From JAJPHU01 sp035553375 (GTDB lineage Bacteria; Planctomycetota; Planctomycetia; Gemmatales; Gemmataceae): a stretch of 64,000 nucleotides of DNA. Location: contig DATNCY010000030.1 of NCBI GenBank assembly GCA_035553375.1, positions 1 through 64,000 on the forward strand, given 5' to 3'. The position numbers were made by a program, and so were the translations under genes. The notes below the pieces were generated by a model that saw only the letters and a list, made by a program, of their open reading frames with translations, searched no databases and had not been told where the DNA came from. This document shows, one piece after another, positions 16,411 to 24,600 of this stretch; position 1 is the first letter of the stretch, and the number at the start of each line of letters is the position of its first letter.

Positions 16411-17691
16411 ATGCTCGACATCGCCATTCTCGAAGGAATCCGAACGCCCTTTGCCAAAGCCTATGGTCCCCTGGCTTCCGTGCCCGCTCAGGAACTCGGC
16501 CGTATCGCCACCACGGCCGTACTGGAACGCGCCGGCCTGCGGCCCAATCAAGTCGATCAAGTTATCTTCGGCAACGTCGCCATGCCGCCCGACGCGGCCA
16601 ACATCGCGCGCGTCATCGCGCTGCTGTCCGGCATTCCCCGCGATCGCATCGCCCATAGCGTGCAGCGCAATTGCGCCTCCGGCATGGAAGCGATCACGAC
16701 AGCCGCCCAGCTTATCCAACTGGGTGAGGCGCGTACGGTTGTCGCAGGCGGTGTGGAGTCGATGAGCCGGATACCTTTACTCTACAATCGCGAGGCGACA
16801 AATCTCTACATGCGTCTGGGCAAGGCGAAGAACTGGCGACAACGGCTCGGGACACTGCTGCAATTTCGGCCGCGACACTTCAAGCCGATCATCGGCGTGC
16901 AGCTCGGTTTGACCGATCCGGTGTGCGGTCTCATCATGGGCGACACGGCGGAATTGATCGCACGCGATTTCCACCTCACGCGACAGGAGCAAGATGCGTT
17001 CGCGTTGGAAAGCCATCGCCGCGCCGTCGATGCTCAGAAACGCGGCGTTCTGGCCGAGGAGATTACGCCGGTGCCGGCGGAGGTCGCCAGCCGCGCCGTC
17101 ACCGAGGATGTCGGTCCACGCAAGGATCAAACGATGGAAGCGCTGGCGCGCCTGAAACCGTTCTTCCAGAAAGACGGCACGGTGACGGTGGGCAATTCCT
17201 GCTCGATCACCGATGGCGCCGCGGCGATGATCGTCATGCCGGGCGAGGCGGTCCGCGCCGAGGGCCGCCGTCCGTTGGGCTATCTGCGGGCCTACGCCTA
17301 CGCCGGCTGCGATCCGTCGCGCATGGGCATGGGGCCGGTGTTCGCCACGAGCAAGCTGTTACAGAAAACCGGCCTGAGTCTGGGCGACATCGATCTGATT
17401 GAGATGAACGAGGCGTTCGCGGCCGTGGTGCTGAGCAACGAAAAAGCGTTCGCCTCGCAGCAGTTCGCACGCGAACACCTTGGCCGTGACACGGCAATCG
17501 GCGAGATAGATGGCTCTCGGCTGAATGTCAATGGCGGGGCGATCGCCCTGGGGCATCCGGTGGGTGCGACGGGTACGCGGTTGGTGCTGACGCTGCTGAA
17601 GGAACTGCGGCGGCGCAACCTACGGCGTGGCCTGGCGACATTGTGCGTCGGTGGCGGACAGGGCGCGGCCTTGTTGGTGGAGACGGAATAA
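16411..17691 (+). CDS. Acetyl-CoA C-acyltransferase (thiolase)
   Basis: Start ATG 16411 follows GGGAGG; the longer reading frame upstream lies in the repeat. The 426-residue protein has the three thiolase catalytic regions: nucleophile Cys88 in NCASGMEAI, NVNGGAIALGHPVGATGTR with the active His, and the C-terminal CVGGGQGAAL with the second Cys. It performs the last, thiolytic step of beta-oxidation (3-ketoacyl-CoA + CoA to acyl-CoA + acetyl-CoA). With the FadJ-type gene 600 bases downstream it would form the trifunctional beta-oxidation set. The reading MNEAFAAV near the middle is typical of FadI/FadA-type enzymes. Biosynthetic use cannot be excluded. Confidence 0.94.
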   Translation: MLDIAILEGIRTPFAKAYGPLASVPAQELGRIATTAVLERAGLRPNQVDQVIFGNVAMPPDAANIARVIALLSGIPRDRIAHSVQRNCASGMEAITTAAQLIQLGEARTVVAGGVESMSRIPLLYNREATNLYMRLGKAKNWRQRLGTLLQFRPRHFKPIIGVQLGLTDPVCGLIMGDTAELIARDFHLTRQEQDAFALESHRRAVDAQKRGVLAEEITPVPAEVASRAVTEDVGPRKDQTMEALARLKPFFQKDGTVTVGNSCSITDGAAAMIVMPGEAVRAEGRRPLGYLRAYAYAGCDPSRMGMGPVFATSKLLQKTGLSLGDIDLIEMNEAFAAVVLSNEKAFASQQFAREHLGRDTAIGEIDGSRLNVNGGAIALGHPVGATGTRLVLTLLKELRRRNLRRGLATLCVGGGQGAALLVETE

Positions 17692-17701
17692 CCAGCGAAC
17701 G

Positions 17702-17776
17702 AAACCCATCGGAGCCGCGACCGTGAGGGAGCGAGGGAAACTACCACTCCCTCACGGTCGCGGCTCCGATGGGTTT
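17702..17776. repeat. Perfect 30-bp-arm hairpin after thiolase gene
   Basis: Arms 17702-17731 and 17747-17776 are exact inverted copies; the core is CGGAGCCGCGACCGTGAGGG. It lies 10 bases after the thiolase stop and could act as a terminator. Sequence core differs from the AGCCCG family. Confidence 0.85.
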
Positions 17777-17886
17777 GCCGCCCGGACACTCGCCCTACCT
17801 CCCAGCTTCCCCTTCTTTATCTGCTCGCCAAGCCCGATTGTTGGTAGAATGAGCAAGCATTATCGCAAGAACAGGAGGAGGGTGAG

Positions 17887-18237
17887 ATGCCAGTTCCTAA
17901 GAACAAAGTTAAGGGCGGACCGCATCCCAAACCCACGACAACGCTAACAGCTTTCACTAATGACGACGTCCTGGCGTTGGCTGAGACAGCGGAATACCTA
18001 CGGGTAACGGAGAACGAAGTCGCGCGACTCGTTCGGGACCAGGGGCTTCCGGGACGCAAATTGGGGGATGAATGGCAGCTCCTTAGGATTGCTCTACAGG
18101 ATTGGTTGCGGGCGCCGCCGAGCAAGAAGGAAGGCCTCCTAATGCAGATCGGTGCCTTCAAGGACGATCCGAACCTCGGAGAAATGCTTGAGCAGATTCA
18201 CAAGCAACGCGGCCGACGGGACGCCGAAGAGGACTGA
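17887..18237 (+). CDS. HTH (excisionase/MerR-like) antitoxin-type protein
   Basis: 116 residues; Shine-Dalgarno GGAGG with good spacing. The helix-turn-helix region (about 32-75) reads LALAETAEYLRVTENEVARLVRDQ, then GRKLGDEWQLLRIALQDWLR. This is the excisionase-family DNA-binding domain used by antitoxins paired with PIN toxins. The C-terminal 30 residues are charged. The stop overlaps the ATG of a 25-codon PIN fragment (TGATG), which is the normal coupling for such a pair. The toxin is truncated, so the antitoxin is now orphaned. The pair interrupts a beta-oxidation cluster. Confidence 0.75.
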   Translation: MPVPKNKVKGGPHPKPTTTLTAFTNDDVLALAETAEYLRVTENEVARLVRDQGLPGRKLGDEWQLLRIALQDWLRAPPSKKEGLLMQIGAFKDDPNLGEMLEQIHKQRGRRDAEED

Positions 18238-18314
18238 TGTACTTCCTGGACATGGACACGTTAACGCTGGCGCATGCCGGCCATGCTCGCATCGGCGACC
18301 AACTCCGAAGGTGA
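18237..18314 (+). pseudogene. VapC/PIN toxin remnant (N-terminal 25 codons)
   Basis: Starting at the ATG that overlaps the antitoxin stop, the frame reads MYFLDMDTLTLAHAGHAR before a TGA at 18312-18314. This is the first strand and helix of PIN-domain toxins, including the first catalytic aspartate of the LDxDTLTL motif. The remaining ~110 residues, including the other acidic residues, are absent; the FadJ gene starts 5 bases later. Either a deletion joined the fadJ start to the toxin start, or the toxin was truncated by insertion. It is too short for automatic gene calling. Confidence 0.7.
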
Positions 18315-18318
18315 TCGC

Positions 18319-20502
18319 ATGCAGGTCTTCCACTCCGAAACGGTTGTCGTGGAACGCGACCCCGATGGCAGCGTGGCACTCATCCTCGATGTGCCGGGCC
18401 GCAGCGTCAACGTCTTCAATCGTCAAGTCGTCGCCGACCTCGACGCCGCGCTGGACGCCGTCGCCGCCACGACTGCGCCCCTGCTCGTCGTGCGCAGCGG
18501 CAAAAAAAGCGGCTTCGTCGCCGGCGCGGACTTGCATGAGTTTCTCGCCATCAAGGACGCCGCCGGCGCGACGGCGACTTCGCTCCGAGGACAGAAGCTC
18601 TTCGACAAGCTCGCCGGTCTGCCGATGCCGAGCATCGCCGCCATCAGCGGCGCGTGTCTGGGCGGTGGCCTGGAGTTCGCCTTGGCCTGCGATTATCGCC
18701 TCGTTTTCGACAAGGCGAACACGCAACTCGGTTTGCCCGAAGTCGAGCTGGGTTTGCTGCCGGGCTGGGGCGGCACACAGCGTTTGCCGCGTGTCATCGG
18801 TTTGGAGCGGACCCTGCGCGTCATTCTCGACCGTAAACGATTAAGCGCTACCGAGGCGTTTCGCTGGGGGCTGGCGGATGCCCTTGCCTCGACGGAATCC
18901 GAGTTGCGCGAGCAGTTCGCCCAGTTGACGGCTCGCGCCATCGCCCAGGGTAAACGGCAGCGTTCGGGTTTGCCCCTCCTCACCTGGCGGCAGCGATTGC
19001 TCGAATCGAACCCGATTGGCCGACGCATTCTCTTCAAAGCCACCGAGCGCCTGATGCGCCGGCGTGTGTGGGATGACATGCCGGCGCCGTTCGAGGCGTT
19101 GGAGGCGATTCGCGCCGGCATTCGCGACGGCATGACGGCAGGGTTGACGTATGAGCGCACGGCGGCAGGCCGGCTGGCCGTTAGCACCGCTTGCCGCAAC
19201 CTGATTACGCTGTTCTTCCAGAGCGAAAAAGCTCGCAAATTGCCGGAGGAAGTGCGCGGCGCGACGCCGGCGGAAGTGCGGCGCGTCGGCGTGGTGGGTG
19301 CGGGCACGATGGGCGCGGGCATCGCGCAATTGGCCGCGTTCAAGGGCTGCAAGGTGATCGTGCAGGAAGTCAGTCAGGAGGCGCTCGACGCCGGCTTGAC
19401 GCGCATCACCAGCCTGTTTCGCAAAGCCGTCGAACGCCGCCTGTTGACCGAACCGGAATCGGTCGAGCGTCTCGCGGCCATTCAGGGCACGCTGAAATGG
19501 GACGGCTTTGACAATGTCGATGTCGTGGTCGAAGCGGCCCTTGAAGACATTGACGCCAAGCGTGCCGTCTTCCGCGAATTGGAAGCGCGCACTCGACCGG
19601 CGACCGTGCTGGCGACGAATACTTCCTCGCTGCCCGTCGAGTGTCTGCAAGAGGGATCGACTCATCCGGAGCGCATCGCCGGTATGCACTTTTTCAACCC
19701 GGTCCACAAGATGCCGCTCGTCGAGGTGGCTCGCACGCCGTCGAGCAATGACCAATCGTTGGCGACGCTGACGCAATGGGCGATCAACCTGGGCAAAACG
19801 CCGGTGGTAGTGCGCGACAGTCCGGGCTTCGTGGTCAATCGCATCTTGATGCCGTATCTGAACGAGGGCGTTCTCCTGGTGTCCGAGGGGTTGGCTATTG
19901 AACAAGTGGATCGCGTCATGAAGCGTTTCGGCATGCCGATGGGACCACTGGAATTGCTCGATCAGATTGGGCTGGATGTGGCGGCGCATGTGGCGCAGTC
20001 GATGCAACCGGTGCTGGCCGGTCGCTTCGAGCCGAACACGGCGTTCGAGAAGATGCGTGCCGGTGGTTTGCTGGGACAGAAGAGCGGGCGAGGCTTCTAT
20101 CTTCACGACGGCAAAAAACCGAAGGTCAACACGCAAGTGCAGGAGTTGTTGCGCGGCGAACGTGTATCCACGGCAACCTCGACACTGCCGGCCGCGGTGC
20201 GGGTGAGCGAGGGCCGCGAGCGCATGGTGTTGCTCATGGTGAATGAGGCCGCCCTTGGATTGAGTGAAGGATTAACGGCGAACGCCGCGGCGATCAATCT
20301 GGCGATGGTGTTGGGCACCGGCTGGGCGCCGCACCGCGGCGGCCCCTTACGCTACGCCGATGATCGCGGCATCGCCGACATCGTGCAGGCGCTGACGACT
20401 CTGGCGACGCGACACGGCCGGCGCTTCGAGCCGTGCGCGGAACTGAAACGCCGCGCCGAGACCAACGAACCATTCACGCAGCCTACGACGGCATTGGTGT
20501 AA
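18319..20502 (+). CDS. FadJ/FadB-type 3-hydroxyacyl-CoA dehydrogenase/enoyl-CoA hydratase fusion
   Basis: Start ATG 18319 (MQVFHSETVVVERDPDGS); the in-frame ATG 15 codons upstream lies inside the toxin remnant. The 727-residue fusion has an N-terminal crotonase domain (1-290). Its oxyanion and catalytic region reads ISGACLGGGLEFALACDYR and GLPEVELGLLPGWGGTQRL, with both Glu residues. The C-terminal NAD-binding 3-hydroxyacyl-CoA dehydrogenase has the Rossmann GVVGAGTMGAGIAQ near 323 and catalytic His region GMHFFNPVHKMPLVE near 455. It hydrates enoyl-CoA and oxidises 3-hydroxyacyl-CoA; the thiolase upstream completes the cycle. No Shine-Dalgarno of the usual strength precedes the ATG, which fits a rearranged 5' end. 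Confidence 0.95.
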   Translation: MQVFHSETVVVERDPDGSVALILDVPGRSVNVFNRQVVADLDAALDAVAATTAPLLVVRSGKKSGFVAGADLHEFLAIKDAAGATATSLRGQKLFDKLAGLPMPSIAAISGACLGGGLEFALACDYRLVFDKANTQLGLPEVELGLLPGWGGTQRLPRVIGLERTLRVILDRKRLSATEAFRWGLADALASTESELREQFAQLTARAIAQGKRQRSGLPLLTWRQRLLESNPIGRRILFKATERLMRRRVWDDMPAPFEALEAIRAGIRDGMTAGLTYERTAAGRLAVSTACRNLITLFFQSEKARKLPEEVRGATPAEVRRVGVVGAGTMGAGIAQLAAFKGCKVIVQEVSQEALDAGLTRITSLFRKAVERRLLTEPESVERLAAIQGTLKWDGFDNVDVVVEAALEDIDAKRAVFRELEARTRPATVLATNTSSLPVECLQEGSTHPERIAGMHFFNPVHKMPLVEVARTPSSNDQSLATLTQWAINLGKTPVVVRDSPGFVVNRILMPYLNEGVLLVSEGLAIEQVDRVMKRFGMPMGPLELLDQIGLDVAAHVAQSMQPVLAGRFEPNTAFEKMRAGGLLGQKSGRGFYLHDGKKPKVNTQVQELLRGERVSTATSTLPAAVRVSEGRERMVLLMVNEAALGLSEGLTANAAAINLAMVLGTGWAPHRGGPLRYADDRGIADIVQALTTLATRHGRRFEPCAELKRRAETNEPFTQPTTALV

Positions 20503-20509
20503 AGAAGAT

Positions 20510-20655
20510 TTCACCACGGAAAACACGGAAAACACGGAAAAAATACAAAAGACAAAAAACAAAAGACAAAAAGAATCGACTGAGATGGAAAAAATCAGCC
20601 TCCTCAATTCTCTCTCCATTTGCCAAATGGCTTTTTCCGTATTTTCTATGGTGGA
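20510..20655. repeat. Imperfect inverted repeat with AAAACACGG tandem units
   Basis: The left arm (about 20510-20540) holds three copies of a 9-bp unit (ACACGGAAA), running into A-rich AAAAGACA units. The right arm (20632-20655) is a degenerate inverted copy: 19 of 24 bases match. The arms enclose about 95 bases with no recognisable gene. It begins 8 bases after the FadJ-type gene's stop and has the architecture of the other short-period arms. Confidence 0.6.
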
Positions 20656-21004
20656 CCCTGTTGTCTAGACCAAAATCAGGCGAATCGAGAAGTGGATTGG
20701 CCCTCAAACTACCCTCATGATTCTTGGCCTTGCCGGACTCTTCGGCTCTCCTGCTGATGCACTTCGGCAGGGGTTCGGCAATCCAGCGACTGATGAATCC
20801 GGTGTCGGGCGGCGGCAAACCCTTGCCGGCAGGCGTGAAGACATTGGTGGCTCCATTCGGGTTGAAGTCGAGGGCAGGCGGGCGCTCAGGGCTTGTCGCT
20901 GAGTGCTTTTCGGTTGGGTGCCTGTTTAAAGTCCGAGTTCGGCCTACCCATCGTGAGATCGGGGCAGAATGATTCGCTCCAGTAGATCGGCCCACGGAGG
21001 AACT
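20656..21004. other. Intergenic region without recognised features
   Basis: About 350 bases. ORFs exist on both strands, the longest a minus-strand frame running into the A-rich repeat, but composition and content do not support coding. A strong Shine-Dalgarno for the next gene is at its end (ACGGAGGAA). Confidence 0.4.
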
Positions 21005-21520
21005 ATGTTGGAGTACCAGATCACGAAATACAATCCATCCTTTCGCGATTCCAGCGGTGCATACACGCGGGATGAGTGGACCTCCATCAGCGACATCGGC
21101 CGCTCCTTCGGCGGCGTTGTCCTAACCGCGACAGAGTATCGTCGGGTTGAGGATGCCTACGTCGCGGTCGCCCTTAGCTTTCTCCGCGAATCCGGACAGT
21201 CCGCTCTGACAGTCAGTGGACTGGAAAACAACCGCAAGTATCCAATTGAGTTCGGCGAGGGCAGTGTCCTTGCCCTGGAGCAACTCGGGACGGTGATCCG
21301 GCTGGTTCTCCGCGAGAAGTTTTGGTGTCGGCTGGAGGGGCTGGCTAGCTTCTTGCACTTCGGCTGGGACTACTACATGTACGCCGGGGTACCGTGTTCG
21401 TGCCCCGCGTCGCAAGAGTTGGCGAAGAAGCTACGGGTGTTCGTGGAAGAGTCTCCTTCGCCGTACAAGCGTGAAGCAGGGGCACAAGGTTCCGGCAATG
21501 TCTCAGTCAAAGCGGAGTAA
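21005..21520 (+). CDS. Hypothetical protein, possibly immunity-like
   Basis: 171 residues from ATG 21005, preceded by CGGAGGAA. It opens MLEYQITKYNPSFRD and continues with DEWTSISDIGRSFGG. I recall this general style (Tyr/Asp-rich start, xEWTSxSDIG) from small soluble proteins near polymorphic toxins, but I cannot name a family. It lacks a signal peptide and membrane segments, so it is cytoplasmic. The body is mixed alpha/beta with a WDYYMYAG segment near 120. No toxin gene is adjacent. It stands alone between the beta-oxidation cluster and the convergent 1700-residue gene. Confidence 0.6.
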   Translation: MLEYQITKYNPSFRDSSGAYTRDEWTSISDIGRSFGGVVLTATEYRRVEDAYVAVALSFLRESGQSALTVSGLENNRKYPIEFGEGSVLALEQLGTVIRLVLREKFWCRLEGLASFLHFGWDYYMYAGVPCSCPASQELAKKLRVFVEESPSPYKREAGAQGSGNVSVKAE

Positions 21521-21631
21521 GTTTAGGGCCACCCAGGAACTTCTTCTGCGGTACGCGTTGCTCGGCGCGCTGCCTCCGCTTGCCCTTCGGCCCTCTCCCG
21601 TCACTGCAATCAACCCGCGCCGCGACGTGAT

Positions 21632-21669
21632 CGAAAGAAAACGGCCGGCTGGATGACTCCAGCCGGCCG
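21632..21669 (-). terminator. Intrinsic terminator of the 1700-residue mosaic gene
   Basis: On the minus strand an 11-bp GC stem (CGGCCGGCTGG with its inverse, 21642-21669, 6-base loop) is followed by TTTTCTTT. It begins 30 bases past the stop at 21699. This is the clearest rho-independent terminator in the window. Confidence 0.75.
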
Positions 21670-21698
21670 CGTCACTTTATCGAGTATGGCTCACGGCA

Positions 21699-24600
21699 TC
21701 AGTGTCCATGCCCATGTCCGTGTTCATGGCCGCCCTTGAACAGCGGACTGCGTTGATCGCCCTTGGCGGCGACGTACGCGATCAAATCGAGAATCTCCTC
21801 GCGCGTCATCTTGTCGAGCAATCCCTTCGGCATGATCGACGTGGGCGACTTCTTGCGCTCGGCAATCGACGATTTCTTGAGAATCACCGGGTCGGCCTTG
21901 GCCAGCGGGTTTTCCAGAACCTTCACCATTTCCGGCGTCTCCGCGACGACAAGACCTGTGACGACCTTGCCCGAATTCAGTTCGAACGTGAACGTCTGAT
22001 ACTTTTCGTTGATGCGGAACGACGGATCGAGAATGTCGTGGAGAATCTCAATCGGCTTATCTTGCTTGGGATCGATCTTCGTCAGATCCGGCCCAACTTC
22101 AATACCGGCACCGTTCAGCTTGTGGCAAGCGACACAGTTGGCCACCTGGAAAATCTGCTTCCCGTTGCTGAACGAACGGCCCTCCTTGAGATGTTCCACC
22201 GACGCGGACAACTCCTCAAACTTCCATTCCTTACGCGGCCGCACGAACTTAAGCAATTCATCCGCGATCGGCAGCGGATGCTTGGCCAGATAGCCCTCCG
22301 CGTCGGCGAGATATTCGTCGAGATCTTCGACGACATACATCGCGCCGTACATGCGCCGCCAATGGCCAGGGTAGGTGCAAACGTAAGGATAGACGCCCGG
22401 CTGCTTCGGAGCTATGTAACTGAGCTTCTGCGAATTGCGCGGCTGAAGCAGCCGGCTTTTGAGCAATACCTTATCCGACGCCGGAACATAATCGCGCTCC
22501 AGCGCCCCTGGTTGGGTGGCAGTCGTCTCGGCGAGCATGCCGATCGCTTCCAGCGAACCGGGTTTCGTCACGACGAAATTGTGCGGCATCAGATCGTTAT
22601 TCTCGAAAAGAATCTCCACCGGCTTGCCGGCCTTGACGACGATGCGTTCCTTGTCGAACAACATCTGATCCGGCACCGTCGCCATGCGGAGGACACGCAC
22701 GCCCAGCTCGCCGAGTTCGCGGCGTACCTGCTTGGCCTCAGCCAACGGCAGCTGTGAGGCCAACGAATCGGCCAGTTGCAGCGCATCGAGAGCGGCCGGC
22801 GAAGTACGATCCGCAACCGGAATCGTGCGGATGTACGGCAGCAAAACTTCGAGCAGCGGTTTAGCCTGCTCCTTCGGCCAGTGCATGGCGGGGATGTGTT
22901 GAAGTGCCTGAATCGCCGTCTGACGATCGGCCTTGTTACCGACGTACTTGGCCAGTGCCTTGAACGCATCGGCCTCCTTGCCGCGAACCGACGTGAGCGC
23001 GTTCATGGCGGCGCGACGGATGACACGCTCGGGCGCTTCGCCGCCAATGTCATAAGCCGTCTTGACCGGCGGAGCCGGCAGGTTCTTTTTCTCGAAGATG
23101 ACCTTGCTGTTTTTGTCCAACACCTTGAGCGTAAAACGATCGAGACGCTGGCGGAGACCGTCGTCGGTGCGGTTCCACACGACAATCGAATCGATGGGCA
23201 CCTCGCTGCCGAGATCGACCTGCCACCACGGATTGGCGGTATTCTCCGCCGTGTGGGTCTGACCGCCTCCGTTGTAGTTGCCGTTCTTGTTGCCGTCGAT
23301 AGCCCGGCTTGCGTCACCGCCGTAGGCGGTGTTCTTCTGCGTCGCCTTGCCCTGCGGAGCGATATTCCGGCCATCGCTGAACACTTCGACCTCAGCCAAC
23401 GTCAGCGTTCGTCGTTTGCCGGGCAATTCAATGCGAACGTAGCGGCCCAGCGTGGATTTGCCGTTGTTCGTCGTGGAGGCCAGTTCCTTCGGCAGACCGG
23501 CGAGCAGCGGCTCGACCTTCGGATAAAGGCTGGCCTTCTGGTTGGGATCGCGGATGAGCGGCATGGCACGGAGAAGGTCACGCAGACCGGATACCGATTT
23601 CGTGGCCAATGCCCATGCCTTGTCCACGTTGCCGTCCGCCGCGATGAGGGCCACGAAACCGAGTTGCCGGGTCACCGGCAATTTCGAGTCCGTGGCCATC
23701 TTCACCAGTTCGCCGCGTGCCTCGGCCAATTCGGAGGCGGGCCGGCTGGTCAAGAGACGAATGAGATCGAAAACAACGCTTTCGTCCTGCTGTTTCCGCT
23801 CATCTTCCTGGCTGCGCAGCGCGTCGAGCAACACGCGCAGCTCACTCTTCTTCTGCCCCTTGGCCAAGGCCGTCAACGCCTCACGGCGATATTCGTCGCG
23901 GACGCCCTTGCGGAATAGCAATTCGAGATATACCGCAGGAGTACGCTTCAGGCGGAGAAGATCATCCGTGCTGACGTTCTTGAGGAAATAACGCGCGCCG
24001 GCATCCGTGGTGAAATGAATTGTCTTGCCGGCCTTGACGGCCTTGCTGACGATGGGGTCGAGCGCCTTCATCGTCTCGCCACGGACAAAATCGACATACG
24101 GGTCGGCCGGTTGATCGGCGGAGATAAGCGGCACCTCAATGGCCTCGGGTACCGTGAAGAAACTGGCGGCGCGAACCGCCTGCATGCGTACGCGCGGATG
24201 CGGATCGGCGGCGAGGTTCTTGAGCAACTCCAAAGCCTCCGGCACGCGCTCACGCCAGTAGCACAACACGCGAACCGACGCCGCGCGAGCGCGGAAATCC
24301 GGTGACGCCAGCATGCGTTTGAGCAGCCCCTCATCGACGACATTGTGATACTGGTGCATCCACAATGCTTCGAGCATATTGTGTTCGTATTGCGGATCTT
24401 TCTTATCTAGCGCGGCGGTCCACTTCTTCACGGCCGCGATAACCTCCTTGCTTTCGCGTCCGCCCAACTCGATGCGGGCACGCGAGCGGACGCGGTCTTC
24501 CGGCTCCTTGAGGATGTCGAGCAATTTATCGATCGGCGCGCCGGTGATCTTCACCGGCTTGAGCAGCGGGCGATTTGCATAGGTAACGCGATAAATGCGG

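Noticed and set aside
18841..20136. 431-codon minus-strand ORF antisense to the FadJ-type gene
   Set aside because: Shadow of a strongly supported gene; His/Gln/Arg-rich composition and no motifs.
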